Assembly (NCBI RefSeq): GCF_009688965.1
Contig: NZ_AP021875.1
Span: forward strand, 5,518,001 to 5,582,000
Length of the DNA: 64,000 nucleotides
Origin: Desulfosarcina widdelii
Lineage (GTDB): Bacteria; Desulfobacterota; Desulfobacteria; Desulfobacterales; Desulfosarcinaceae
Direction: 5' to 3'
A program made the position numbers and the translations under genes. Positions 43,693 through 52,276 of this stretch are shown piece by piece. The notes under the pieces were generated by a model. That model ran no database searches. It was given only the letters and a program-made list of their open reading frames with translations, and was not told the origin of the DNA. Every line of letters begins with the position of its first letter. The first letter of the stretch is position 1.

Positions 43693-44742
43693 TCATGTGT
43701 TGATCAATACCTTGTTGCTGGAGCGGACGATGATGTTGCCCATAACGCCGTCCATGAGGATGACGCTGCCGGATTTGTCGGTAGCCTGTATTCGTTCCCG
43801 CCCCGCGGCTGCGTTCATGACCACCACCTGGCCGGCCTTGTCGGTCAGCTGGATCTTTTCTGCGCCGCTGGTGGAATCGATAAGAATCTCCTGGGTGCCG
43901 CAAAGCCCCCAGATGTGAACCTTTTCCCGCCCCTTGGTGGTGTCGATCAAAATCTTCTGCCAGCGCGCCCGGGTCTTGTCGCAGGATTGGATATGGATTT
44001 TCTCCTTATCCTTCCATGCTTCCCAGCGCATGAACTGACGGCAGAGGTCGGTGATTTCGATACGGCCTTGCTGGTCCTTAATGTCGGCGGCGATGTCCAG
44101 TTGGTCACCTTGCTCGGCGTCCTTGGCCCCCCGTCTTCGGGAGTTGCCGGTTTGAACATCCCGCTTTACCCGGCAATCCATGTGAAGGATCTGCCCGGCG
44201 CGGTCGATGATCTTCAGGAATTCCTCTTCATCCCGGTCGTCAAAAACGATGGTGTGGCCGGTCTCGGTTTTGAGCAGTACCTTACGGCGTGGGCAGTAAT
44301 AGGGCGGATGGCCGTGGTATTTCTTATGTTCGAGGTTGTCGTGGCTGTCGGGTTTGTGTTCGACTTTATCCTCACAGTCACGGCAGGTGGGATCGCTGCA
44401 GACGCGTTTCGACTCCTCCGGCTGTTCACCAGGGTTGCTCTTTGCCAGCCACACGCCCGACCAGATGGGGAACTGGACCTTGCCGCCTTCGAATTCCGCC
44501 CATACTGATGCGCCTTCTTCGGGAACAAGAAACACGCCGATGTCCTCGTTTCCGCCGTAGGGAAAGCAGGGCGATGCCCAGTCCGACCAGTTCTCCTTGC
44601 CGGTACCGAGCACCGCCGGCACTTCCAAACGGCAGCGCCCGAGACGTTCGGGGTCGTTGTTATCGCGCACGAAGCCCCGGTATTTGCCATACCAGCGGTT
44701 CTTGTAACGCTCCTCATGTTGTCGGTCCTGGGTCTCGATCAC
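43693..44742 (-). CDS. Baseplate spike protein, gpV/gp5-like with beta-helix repeats
   Basis: The membrane-piercing spike of a contractile tail, about 349 residues. The N-terminal OB-fold domain (YGKYRGFVRDNNDPERLGRC) and SPCFPYGGNEDIGVFLVPEE resemble gpV/gp5. The C-terminal ~100 residues show beta-helix-like repeats (QKILIDTTKGREKVHI, QEILIDSTSGAEKIQL, QVVVMNAAAGRERIQA). A cysteine-rich insert (CSDPTCRDCEDK) could bind a metal. I prefer the GTG at 44742, because GGGAGG then has normal spacing; a TTG two codons earlier is too close. Confidence 0.85.
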   Translation of the reverse strand: MIETQDRQHEERYKNRWYGKYRGFVRDNNDPERLGRCRLEVPAVLGTGKENWSDWASPCFPYGGNEDIGVFLVPEEGASVWAEFEGGKVQFPIWSGVWLAKSNPGEQPEESKRVCSDPTCRDCEDKVEHKPDSHDNLEHKKYHGHPPYYCPRRKVLLKTETGHTIVFDDRDEEEFLKIIDRAGQILHMDCRVKRDVQTGNSRRRGAKDAEQGDQLDIAADIKDQQGRIEITDLCRQFMRWEAWKDKEKIHIQSCDKTRARWQKILIDTTKGREKVHIWGLCGTQEILIDSTSGAEKIQLTDKAGQVVVMNAAAGRERIQATDKSGSVILMDGVMGNIIVRSSNKVLINT

Positions 44743-44757
44743 AGACAATCCTCCCGC

Positions 44758-45084
44758 TTATTTCAGTGGCAGAACGCCGCGCAGGACCTCCCGCACCACA
44801 CGGGTCGCAAGTCCATCAGTCTTCTTTTTCGGATCGGCCTTGGTCACCGCGTGACGAAGGGCATCCTTGGCCGCACTCTGGAGATTGATTTCCTTGGCCG
44901 CGACACCGCTCTTGACTTCTTTTGCTCCCATTCGCTCAATGACACCGATAACCGCATCCAACGCCGCGGCCTTGGCCCGGCCCCACGAAGTCAGTTTGAT
45001 AATCGCCAGAAGCGTCGCGAGCAGGGTTCCGATGAGCTCCTTGTGGTCCAGAATAAAGGTCAGAATCTGTTCAAGCTGTTGCAT
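44758..45084 (-). CDS. Holin-like small membrane protein
   Basis: A 108-residue protein with one clear hydrophobic helix near the N-terminus (ELIGTLLATLLAIIKLTSW) and a basic helical tail. It overlaps the endolysin gene by 14 bases, the classic holin-endolysin arrangement. GGAGG precedes the ATG. The family name is not recognised; the holin role is inferred from topology and position. Confidence 0.6.
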   Translation of the reverse strand: MQQLEQILTFILDHKELIGTLLATLLAIIKLTSWGRAKAAALDAVIGVIERMGAKEVKSGVAAKEINLQSAAKDALRHAVTKADPKKKTDGLATRVVREVLRGVLPLK

Positions 45085-45502
45085 GGTCGTTTCCTCCTGT
45101 GTTTTTCAGCGCTTTTGCAAGCGCAACGTATTTCCCGTCGAGCTGTCCCCAGCGGGCTCGTCCGTCTCGCACATCCACATGAATAAATCCCTTGTCCGGG
45201 TAGACGCCGATTCCGCCGTTGCGAAAGGCCTCAACATCTTCGGCCAAACGGTACATCTCAGCGGGAGGCATTCCTCTCACCGCGATGTCCGCCGCGGTTC
45301 CGAGCAGATGCTGGCTTCGTGTGGCTCCACCTATTGTCCGATTGTGTTCCGGGCAGCGATAACCGCTGGTGACTCGAACCGGCAGACCTGCGAGATCGCG
45401 CAGCTCCTGCAGCGCATCCACCAGTCGCTGGTTGATCTCCGTCCGTCCGCAGCAACGACATGCGAATTCATGCCGGGAAAAGTTTTTGCTTAGATCTCCC
45501 AT
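45071..45502 (-). CDS. Endolysin, peptidase M15A (D-Ala-D-Ala/L-Ala-D-Glu carboxypeptidase-like)
   Basis: A 143-residue zinc peptidase that cuts peptidoglycan cross-links. The zinc site is seen as SQHLLGTAAD and HVD, with VTSGYRCPEHN ahead of it. The N-terminal FACRCCGRTEIN has extra cysteines, common in phage versions. AAGGAGG precedes the ATG at 45502. It lies after the baseplate hub gene and overlaps the holin-like gene, forming a lysis pair inside the tail module. Confidence 0.9.
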   Translation of the reverse strand: MGDLSKNFSRHEFACRCCGRTEINQRLVDALQELRDLAGLPVRVTSGYRCPEHNRTIGGATRSQHLLGTAADIAVRGMPPAEMYRLAEDVEAFRNGGIGVYPDKGFIHVDVRDGRARWGQLDGKYVALAKALKNTGGNDHATA

Positions 45503-45515
45503 ATGCTTCACCTCC

Positions 45516-46781
45516 TTACCCTCTCCGCCCACTATCCGCGTCGATGGTCACCATCTGAGGCGGTTCTTCCTGCGGTGTCAGCGGCGCTTCCTGATCGTTT
45601 TGCTTGCCCTTGGCCTCAATCGACTTGTCGCCGGCTCCTTTGCCCAGGGCGTTTTTCTTGAGTTTGAGTTCGCACTGATATCCACCATCACCGATGGTGT
45701 GGCGGATCGAATGGCAGTAATAGATTCCGGAGAACTTTTGACCGACGCCTTTAACTTCCACGTTCTGTTTTGCCCGCAGCGTGGGAATGCCGATGGTGAC
45801 GGCGACGGCCTCGACCTGGCGAAGCTCAGCTTCTTTGAACTTGCCTTCGGCCAGGTCCTGGGCGGGTTCCTGACGCGGCTCTTCGTGGAAGCCTTCGGAC
45901 CGTTCGAAGCTGGGAACAATTTGTCCCGACTCCTGCTCCTTGAAGGCTCCCTCACCGGTATTTCCGTCGACCAGGTAGGTCCGCTTGCCGAGAGACGTGC
46001 GCTCCGGCGTGGTCTCGTTGTTGGCGGTATGTTCCACGGGCTCTTTCTTGCGTGGATCGACGCCGGTGGTCTTGGTCTCCGTTCCGGCTCCTTTTGCCCC
46101 CTGTGATTGGGTGGACGGGCGGAAGGAACGGAGCACGCCCTTACGGTCGGTGAAGTATTCAAGGACCGCGGCGGGCTTTTTCTCCAGCTCGCGGGGATGA
46201 AAGTGCAGTTCGTCGTCCTGGATGTAAAAGGCGTAGCCTGTAACTCCGTCGCCATCCCGTTCTCGGGCTTTGATTGCGAGTTCTTTGAGAAACTGGGCGT
46301 CGGAGATGTTGCTTTGCGCGACCCGCAGATGTTGTCCCTTGGTGGGCTTCACCACCGACGTCAGTCCGTTGGCGGAGCTAATCTCCTCGGCGATTTCGGA
46401 ATAGAGGATGCCCGGAGCGGGCTTTTTCCAAACCTTCTGGTTCTCTTTGCCAGCCAGTTTGAAACCCTTGTCATAGGCCTTGATGCGAATGGTTGGATCG
46501 CCGCTCTCGGGAAAGTCATAATCGATGTCCTTGATGACCGCCTTTTTGCGCGGGGAGAGGTTGTCGACATAACCGAAGCGGGCGACGATCTCGTTGCCCT
46601 CCTGAAACAAGGGATCATCCACGAACTGCAGGTTGCGGTTCGTAACCGACAACTCCAGGACATCGAGTTCCTCCTCGTTGTCCTCGAAGACGAACGAGGT
46701 GATCTCCTGTGTAATATCCGCAGATAATGTCTGTCCCTCGATCTGAATCAGGAACGTCGGTTTGAATGTATCGAGATCCAT
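45516..46781 (-). CDS. Baseplate hub protein, late control gene D/gpD-like
   Basis: A 421-residue hub protein of the gpD/gp27 type that connects tail tube and spike. It has FEDNEEELDVLELSVTNRN, the barrel segment VARFGYVDNLSPRKKAVIKD, AYDKGFKLAGKENQKVW, FLKELAIKARERDGDG and a C-terminal SGIYYCHSIRHTIGDGGYQC. The C-terminal ~60 residues are low-complexity. It is the first gene after module-start motif copy 2, with a GGAG site 12 bases before ATG. Confidence 0.8.
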   Translation of the reverse strand: MDLDTFKPTFLIQIEGQTLSADITQEITSFVFEDNEEELDVLELSVTNRNLQFVDDPLFQEGNEIVARFGYVDNLSPRKKAVIKDIDYDFPESGDPTIRIKAYDKGFKLAGKENQKVWKKPAPGILYSEIAEEISSANGLTSVVKPTKGQHLRVAQSNISDAQFLKELAIKARERDGDGVTGYAFYIQDDELHFHPRELEKKPAAVLEYFTDRKGVLRSFRPSTQSQGAKGAGTETKTTGVDPRKKEPVEHTANNETTPERTSLGKRTYLVDGNTGEGAFKEQESGQIVPSFERSEGFHEEPRQEPAQDLAEGKFKEAELRQVEAVAVTIGIPTLRAKQNVEVKGVGQKFSGIYYCHSIRHTIGDGGYQCELKLKKNALGKGAGDKSIEAKGKQNDQEAPLTPQEEPPQMVTIDADSGRRG

Positions 46782-46826
46782 GCGCCTAACTCCGGTTGCA
46801 CCGCCGGCATGGCGGTCTTCACCGGA

Positions 46827-46856
46827 TACTTACCGGAGCGTGGGGAAAGTTGTCGG
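46827..46856 (-). promoter_or_regulatory. Phage module-start motif, copy 2 (baseplate/lysis module)
   Basis: Minus strand CCGACA-N13-TCCGGTAAGTA, 46 bases before the hub-protein start and 24 bases after the LysM gene stop. Same fixed spacing as the other three copies. It also shares GGATAC just outside with copy 4. Confidence 0.65.
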
Positions 46857-46880
46857 CGCGAATGAGATGAAAGGCTTGAG

Positions 46881-47171
46881 TCAGCTCAGCAAGCGCATCA
46901 GAACATGTTCAACGGATGGAATTCGAAGCACGGTGCCGGGCTCGATCTCCAGGGGGAAGAAGATGTCGTTGTAATCGCAGATGATCCACCACAGATCGGC
47001 CCGGTCCAGGTAGCGGTGGGCCAGCAGATCCAGTCTGTCGCCCTCGACCACCGTGTGGAAGCGATCATCGGGACGGGGAGTTGTATCGACGCGCGGCCGG
47101 ACCCCCAGAAACTCATCACCATGATCCGTGTAAAGGATGCCCGCGGCATAGCGGGAACGACGTCCGATCAT
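46881..47171 (-). CDS. LysM-like tail protein (gpX-like)
   Basis: A 96-residue protein with a LysM fold pattern (FHTVVEGDRLDLLAHRYLDR, DYNDIFFPLEIEPGTVLRIP), typical of gpX-like baseplate/tail proteins that stabilise the hub. The ATG overlaps the preceding stop (ATGA) behind GGAGGTG. It ends the tail module. Confidence 0.82.
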   Translation of the reverse strand: MIGRRSRYAAGILYTDHGDEFLGVRPRVDTTPRPDDRFHTVVEGDRLDLLAHRYLDRADLWWIICDYNDIFFPLEIEPGTVLRIPSVEHVLMRLLS

Positions 47172-47638
47172 CCGCGCACCTCCGAATAATCCACCGACTC
47201 GTCGATGTATTCCTCAAGTACCATGTCGACTTCGGCATGCTGGGGCAGGAGGTTTTCGCGGTCAAATAGATGAAAGAAGCGAGCCTTGACTTGCCTGACC
47301 ACGCAGAGCACACCGGGGTAGAGATCACCGAACATGAACAGCACACGGTGCGGCGCGTTCTTGAGCATCGTTCCTGCGTGCTCCGGGTAGAGGAGCGAGC
47401 GCAGCCAGTCCACCGATTCCTTGACCGGTCCCTTGAAGAACAGCAATTTGAAGCCGATCTTGCGCGGTTCGCCCGCCACGTACTGGTAGCGGGGATGACT
47501 CATCCCCGGTATCTTGATGGCGGCGTAAGCCGTGCTCTTGTCGTCCAGGATGTCGTTGGGGTTGTATTGGAAATCCAGGTAATCACCCGTATCCACATCC
47601 ACGATGTATGCTGTGATCTCTTTCTGGTCCCAGGCCAC
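47168..47638 (-). CDS. Tail tube initiator/CIS-tube-like protein
   Basis: A 156-residue protein with FQYNPNDILDDKSTAYAAIK, GEPRKIGFKLLFFKGP and APHRVLFMFGDLYPGVLCVV. This pattern is seen in the contractile-injection-system tube/baseplate adaptor proteins that precede LysM proteins. It starts with a GTG behind GAGGAG. Position between a tape measure and LysM protein supports the assignment. Confidence 0.7.
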   Translation of the reverse strand: MAWDQKEITAYIVDVDTGDYLDFQYNPNDILDDKSTAYAAIKIPGMSHPRYQYVAGEPRKIGFKLLFFKGPVKESVDWLRSLLYPEHAGTMLKNAPHRVLFMFGDLYPGVLCVVRQVKARFFHLFDRENLLPQHAEVDMVLEEYIDESVDYSEVRG

Positions 47639-47640
47639 GG

Positions 47641-47952
47641 TCAGAACTCCTCGATCTCGACCACGGCCTTGCCCAGACGAAGGGCGTGGTCCATTTCTCT
47701 GCGCATGCCGCTGGAAACCCCGTCTCCGATATAGGCCCAGACCTCGTCACAGGTTTTCATGAAAATCAGTCCACAGGAGATACCGATCTCCCGCTCCGAC
47801 GCCTTTTCATCGTCAAGGAAGCGGGTGAACAGAAAATGGGGTGCGAACGGCGCGCAGCCTTGTTCCACAGCCTTACGGCACAAGCGTTCGGCGACAGTTA
47901 CATTGCGGGTGACATCTCCCGCATATCGACTGCAAATAAATATTTTCTTCAT
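47641..47952 (-). CDS. DUF7768-like (nucleoside 2-deoxyribosyltransferase-fold) protein
   Basis: A 103-residue protein with IFICSRYAGDVTRNVTVAER, PFAPHFLFTRFLDD, EREIGISCGLIFMKTCDEVW and GMRREMDHALRLGKAVV. This is the DUF7768/DUF4406-type pattern with the fold of nucleoside 2-deoxyribosyltransferases. It is not a structural protein by look and sits among tail genes, so it may be a cargo gene acting on nucleotides. Start at 47952 with GTGAGG. Confidence 0.7.
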   Translation of the reverse strand: MKKIFICSRYAGDVTRNVTVAERLCRKAVEQGCAPFAPHFLFTRFLDDEKASEREIGISCGLIFMKTCDEVWAYIGDGVSSGMRREMDHALRLGKAVVEIEEF

Positions 47953-47959
47953 GCTATCC

Positions 47960-49012
47960 TCACAGCGTTTCGTAATTTTTGATTTTGCGCTCACGCAGAT
48001 CGCGATAGACCGATTGGGCAACCTGACGTCCATCGAGCAAGGTGGTGACCGACACGTCGATGGGCCGTTCCGCGAGCGCGTCGAATTTGCTCAGGATGGC
48101 CTCCAATACCGGCAGGATGTTTTCGCCGGTGGACGACTGGGCAAAACCGTTATTTTCTGCTCCAAGCACACCTCTGGTCTCGCCGAGAAGACGCGATTGT
48201 TCAGGAGGCGCTGTCTCTGATCTCGTTTCCATGATCGCCGGCTCGGTCCCGAAGAGAGGCGTTCCCGCCGAAGGGATTTCACCAGCTACAACCGGCGTAA
48301 GCGCCAGTGTCCCGGCCAGCACCGACGGCGCGGCTACCTGTCCCAACATATCGTTCATGAAACCGAAGGCTCCCGCGATTGCCTTTGCGGGAACCGTCGC
48401 GGCCTTGGCGATCCCTCCGGCCAGAGCCTCCAGGAGTGCTGATCCGCTACGGGTCAGATTAGCCAGAGGGCCTTCCTTGGCGTCGGAAAACGGCAACAGA
48501 TCGCGAACAAAAGACAGGGCCGACTTGGCCGCCCGGTACGGTGCGGTGACCGCCGATTTGATCCCTTCTCCCACTGTTGTGAGAATAGCTTTCCCGCTTT
48601 CAAACGCGGTGCCTGCCAGGTTGGATACAGTGGATGTCACGGAATCCCACGCTCCCGAGGCGGCGTTCTTTACCTTTTCCCAGGCGGAGGAGGCGACTGA
48701 AGCCAGTCCCTCGAACGGCGCTTTGATCCACTCCCAGGCGCTTTGCGACATTGATCTGAGACCTTCCCAGGCCATGGATGCGGCGTTGGTGATGTGACTC
48801 CACGCACTTGAAGCCGCGTCGGCGATCCAGGTAAAGGGTGCGCTCACGAAGGACCACGCAGACTGAGCAAAATTGCCGATCCCGTTCCTGAGCACCTGGT
48901 TTACAGCGTCACCGTTTCGGATGAGCCTTTGATTGGTAAGCAGTTCTTCCTCGGCTCCGGTCATTTCCCTAAGCTCGACTTCAGTCCCGCTTGGCAGTTC
49001 AAATATGTGCAT
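47960..49012 (-). CDS. Short tape-measure protein fused to a tail-assembly-chaperone N-terminus
   Basis: A 350-residue protein. Residues ~1-43 (FELPSGTEVELREMTGAEEE, LIRNGDAVNQVLRN) look like the start of a phage tail-assembly chaperone. The rest is tape-measure-like: a repeated W-containing helix array (SAWSHITNAASMAWEGL, SAWEWIKAPFEGLASV, SAWEKVKNAASGAWDSV), a hydrophobic stretch and a C-terminal LPVLEAILSKFDALAERPID with LLDGRQVAQSVYRDL. Tape measures are usually above 600 residues and chaperones are separate genes, so this looks like an in-frame deletion joining them. It would give an unusually short tail, or marks a defective prophage. Confidence 0.65.
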   Translation of the reverse strand: MHIFELPSGTEVELREMTGAEEELLTNQRLIRNGDAVNQVLRNGIGNFAQSAWSFVSAPFTWIADAASSAWSHITNAASMAWEGLRSMSQSAWEWIKAPFEGLASVASSAWEKVKNAASGAWDSVTSTVSNLAGTAFESGKAILTTVGEGIKSAVTAPYRAAKSALSFVRDLLPFSDAKEGPLANLTRSGSALLEALAGGIAKAATVPAKAIAGAFGFMNDMLGQVAAPSVLAGTLALTPVVAGEIPSAGTPLFGTEPAIMETRSETAPPEQSRLLGETRGVLGAENNGFAQSSTGENILPVLEAILSKFDALAERPIDVSVTTLLDGRQVAQSVYRDLRERKIKNYETL

Positions 49013-49028
49013 GGCTTATCTCCTTGAA

Positions 49029-49490
49029 TCAGGTCCAGTACTGGTAACTGATGGTGAGTTTTTCGATGGTGTTGTCCGTGTTCGCGCCCTCGAGTTCGTC
49101 GTATTCCAGGACCTTGACCCATGCGCCGTGCAGGGTCCAACGCCGGGTTTCGTTTCCGGCGCGGTCGTAACGGACGATGTCGATGTCGCGCATATAGTCG
49201 TTGGGCAATCCGCCCACCACGGCGTTGACATCCACCTGTTTCTTGGTCCATTCCCGCGCGGCCTCATCGGAACCATCCTGCAGGATGCCTTTTTCAAGGG
49301 TGATGTCCTCGAACTTCACCCGCCCGGCGACCTTCTGATCGAACATCGAACCGGCCGGTGCAAAGGCCACTTCCTCGAATTCGGTCTTGGGCTCCTGGCC
49401 TTTCTTGAAGAGCGCCACATCGAAACCGTTGACCTCGATGGCGAACTGCCAGTTCTGATACAGGCTCTTGGGCATATTTCCGCTACGCAT
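49029..49490 (-). CDS. Tail tube protein (gp19-like)
   Basis: A 153-residue inner tube protein of the T4-gp19-like family, with YQNWQFAIEVNGFDVALFKK, FEEVAFAPAGSMFDQKVAG, RVKFEDITLEKGI and RRWTLHGAWVKVLEYDEL. It follows the sheath gene by 11 bases, the canonical order for contractile tails. AGGAGG start. Confidence 0.88.
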   Translation of the reverse strand: MRSGNMPKSLYQNWQFAIEVNGFDVALFKKGQEPKTEFEEVAFAPAGSMFDQKVAGRVKFEDITLEKGILQDGSDEAAREWTKKQVDVNAVVGGLPNDYMRDIDIVRYDRAGNETRRWTLHGAWVKVLEYDELEGANTDNTIEKLTISYQYWT

Positions 49491-49501
49491 GGGCTACCTC
49501 C

Positions 49502-51358
49502 TTACGCTGTCTTGAAGATTTCTTTGAAATCGGCCCCGGTGGCGGTGAGCACGAAGTTGAGTTCGATGAATTCAGCCGTCTTCGTGGGTTTGACGAAGAT
49601 GCGGGCCACCAGCTCGTTGCGGTCGATGACCGCCGGGGTGTTGGTTTCCTCGTCGCACTGGACCGCAAAGTCGTAGAACCCGCCATTGTCCTTGATGTCC
49701 TGTAGAAAGGGATTGATCAGCCTGATCAGGGCCCGCCAGGTCTGCGGATTATTGGGTTCGAAGACCACGAAACGAGAGGATTCGGCGATGGCCTCCTCGA
49801 TATACATCATCAGCCGCCGGACGTTTACGCGATCCAGGGCGGATGGTTGACTCTGCAAGGTTTTCTGTCCCCAGATGTTGATTCCGGTGTCGGGGAAAGA
49901 AGCAATCACGTTGACACCCTCGGGGTAGATCACGTCCCTTTCACCCCGGCTGGCCTTGTAGCCAAGCGACAGGGCGTTGAAGATTCGTCCACGATCGATG
50001 CCGGCGGGGGCGTACCAGACATAGGTTTTCTGGTCGCTTCGCGCGTAACATCCGCCCACGGCCCCGGAGGGTGGAATCAGCTTTTTCTTGCCGGTAACCG
50101 GGTCGCTGATCTCAAGCCATGGGTAGTAGAGGGCCGCGTAGGACGAGTTGAATGCCGCGTGCGAATACATGCCCTGGCCTTTGCGGAAATTGACTGTTTC
50201 CAGTGGTTCAAGATGGATGGGCGCTTCAGCGACGAGCATCAGGTCTTTGCGGTTTTCGGCATAGGTGATTCCGGCATGAATCACGTTGGCAGTGGTTACG
50301 CCGGGAGCCATAAGCATGTTCAGGGCGTCGATCTCGTCAAAGGCGTAGAATCCGGTGTGCTGAGAGGGGTCTCCGATGTAATCGATGTCATTCAAATCGA
50401 CCAGCCCGTCGCCGCCGCCGGACAAACTGAATCCGCCGGTCGCAGGTCGATCATCCGGTGTGCCGGACAGGGGTCCGAGATCCTCGACGCTGATGAACTC
50501 GGAGCGTTCGTTGATGGCCAGTTCCACATGATTAGACGCTGATTCATCCATGGACAGGTCTTTGAAAACTTCGACGACCTCGTCCTTATATCGAATGACG
50601 AGATTAAATCCCGTGGCAGGGTCGAGTGTGCCGTCCTCAATTTGAACGCTGAGACGATCACCCCAGACGCCTTCGTTAACCGCGAGCGCGCGGAGGGTAT
50701 CCTGGGCGTCCTGTCCGCCTGCAAGGTTCGCGGACGCAGCCGGTTGCACGATGCCCGTATCCTCAGTGGTTGCTTGAACCAGGGCGTCCGCCTCCGATTT
50801 TGCGGCAATTGCCGCAACGACCTGGTCCGCGGTGGCGGCCGGATCGCCGGCGCTGTCCGTAGCCAGATTGACGGTGATTGCCTGACCTGTAACGTCCACG
50901 GAAAGTGGTGTGTCGGTTCCCGAAGCGACGAGTTCTATAGAGATACCGTTTCCATCGGCACCAGCCTGCCGCGCAAGCCAGGTGATGCGATCCGTCCCGG
51001 CGGTCCCGGTTTCCAGCATCGCGGTCACAGCTCGCCGGTCCTTCAGCGTCACCGAGGATTTCACGGCGGTGAGGCTGCTCTTGTCGGTGGGGTCTGTCAG
51101 GTGGGCGATCCGGTTCACATAGAGAACCGACCCGCCGTTATCGAAGAAGGCCCTTGCGGCATAGGCCAGATAACCGGCCTGCAGGTAGGAGCCGAACTTA
51201 TTGATGAACTGTTCCCAACTGGTGACCAGCACGGGTTTGTTGATCGGGCCTCGTTCGGCCACGCCCACCATGCCGCAGGATGATGTGGAAATCTGTTTGA
51301 CGTAATAACTGAAATCGATCTCGCGCGTGTAAACGCCCGGGGAAAGATAGGTGGCCAT
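49502..51358 (-). CDS. Tail sheath protein
   Basis: A 618-residue contractile sheath protein. It has YLSPGVYTREIDFSYYVKQI, GVAERGPINKPVLVTSWEQF, AYAARAFFDNGGSVLYVNRI, and a C-terminal domain with RVNVRRLMMYIEEAIAESSR, FVVFEPNNPQTWRALIRLIN and ELNFVLTATGADFKEIF. The middle ~300 residues hold variable insertion domains. This establishes a myovirus-type tail. Confidence 0.95.
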   Translation of the reverse strand: MATYLSPGVYTREIDFSYYVKQISTSSCGMVGVAERGPINKPVLVTSWEQFINKFGSYLQAGYLAYAARAFFDNGGSVLYVNRIAHLTDPTDKSSLTAVKSSVTLKDRRAVTAMLETGTAGTDRITWLARQAGADGNGISIELVASGTDTPLSVDVTGQAITVNLATDSAGDPAATADQVVAAIAAKSEADALVQATTEDTGIVQPAASANLAGGQDAQDTLRALAVNEGVWGDRLSVQIEDGTLDPATGFNLVIRYKDEVVEVFKDLSMDESASNHVELAINERSEFISVEDLGPLSGTPDDRPATGGFSLSGGGDGLVDLNDIDYIGDPSQHTGFYAFDEIDALNMLMAPGVTTANVIHAGITYAENRKDLMLVAEAPIHLEPLETVNFRKGQGMYSHAAFNSSYAALYYPWLEISDPVTGKKKLIPPSGAVGGCYARSDQKTYVWYAPAGIDRGRIFNALSLGYKASRGERDVIYPEGVNVIASFPDTGINIWGQKTLQSQPSALDRVNVRRLMMYIEEAIAESSRFVVFEPNNPQTWRALIRLINPFLQDIKDNGGFYDFAVQCDEETNTPAVIDRNELVARIFVKPTKTAEFIELNFVLTATGADFKEIFKTA

Positions 51359-51361
51359 GAT

Positions 51362-51640
51362 TTACCTCCGTTTCGTGCGCCGGGACACCTGCGTTCCATC
51401 GCCCTTTGGTTTTGTCTTGGACTTTTTCGCGGGAGACTTGCCCGTTTTCGCTGAGGCTTCCGGCGGTTTTGCCGTCTTGGTCAATGAAATCAGACCCCGC
51501 TTTGCCGCGACTTCGATTTCAGGTGACAGCTGTTCATTGCCTATTGATTTGCGCTCACGCGGGCTCAGATGCAGTCCTTGCCCATCGCCCGCGAGGTGAA
51601 ACGTGAGCGGTTGGAAAAGTAGATTTTTGATTTCAATCAT
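51362..51640 (-). CDS. Small basic tail-module protein
   Basis: A 92-residue protein with a short folded start (IEIKNLLFQPLTFHLAGDG, HLSPRERKSIGNEQLSPEIE) and a lysine-rich tail (AKTGKSPAKKSKTKPKGDGT). Similar small proteins often precede sheath genes in tail clusters. I start it at 51640 behind GAGGAG; the longer frame lies inside the upstream gene. Function unknown. Confidence 0.6.
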   Translation of the reverse strand: MIEIKNLLFQPLTFHLAGDGQGLHLSPRERKSIGNEQLSPEIEVAAKRGLISLTKTAKPPEASAKTGKSPAKKSKTKPKGDGTQVSRRTKRR

Positions 51641-51656
51641 TTTGGTTTCTCCTCGT

Positions 51657-52205
51657 TTATGGTGTGTAGAGACGGTCCTCTTCAACACCGTCACGGAATT
51701 CGAACTTGCGGTCCTTGATGAGCGGACCGACTTCAACGGCCCCGTCATACACGGGGCAATCCTCAATACGGCAACGACCGGAACTCTGGCGAAGATCTGA
51801 AAGGTTCACTCTGCGCAAACCGCCCAGGGCGGTAAGTTCAGTGAGGTTGAGCGATCCGCGGTCTTCCACGGCCAAAACCGGATGTCGCTGATAGAAACGG
51901 GCGACTTTCTCCTGGAGATCAAGCAGCTCGCCTTCATGAGCGGCGGTGACGACGACATCGAAGTCGAGGTGATAAAGACGGGGATAGCGGCATTCTTCAT
52001 AGCTCAGGTTTGGGACATCTTTTTCCACCATGCGGGCCTGGGTTCGCCGTTCGCCGTTTTCGATCAGCGTTGGTCCCTGCAAAATCAGGCTCGGGACATT
52101 GGGTACCTCGAACACATCGTCCGCAGCCACGAGTACCGCATCCGGGTCGATCTCGGCCTTTACCAGGCGAATAAAGCTTTCAACAACTGTTCGAACGGTT
52201 TCCAA
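51657..52205 (-). CDS. Tail terminator/neck protein candidate
   Basis: A 182-residue protein starting with TTG at 52205 behind GGAGGT. It has ESFIRLVKAEIDPDAVLVAA, YPRLYHLDFDVVVTAAHEGE and LQEKVARFYQRHPVLAVEDR. The pattern of one domain with measuring-type beta strands and its position before the sheath fit a tail terminator. It is the first gene of the tail module, 37 bases after motif copy 3. Family is inferred from order. Confidence 0.6.
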   Translation of the reverse strand: METVRTVVESFIRLVKAEIDPDAVLVAADDVFEVPNVPSLILQGPTLIENGERRTQARMVEKDVPNLSYEECRYPRLYHLDFDVVVTAAHEGELLDLQEKVARFYQRHPVLAVEDRGSLNLTELTALGGLRRVNLSDLRQSSGRCRIEDCPVYDGAVEVGPLIKDRKFEFRDGVEEDRLYTP

Positions 52206-52241
52206 CGATGCACCTCCGGTTATCCGGTTTCTTCTGGCTGT

Positions 52242-52271
52242 TACCTACCGGAACCTGTGCGGAAGTGTCGG
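52242..52271 (-). promoter_or_regulatory. Phage module-start motif, copy 3 (tail module)
   Basis: Minus strand CCGACA-N13-TCCGGTAGGTA, 37 bases before the terminator-like gene and 5 bases after the gpG-like stop. Same spacing as the other copies; this copy shares AGGTA with copy 4. Confidence 0.65.
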
Positions 52272-52276
52272 GGTCG

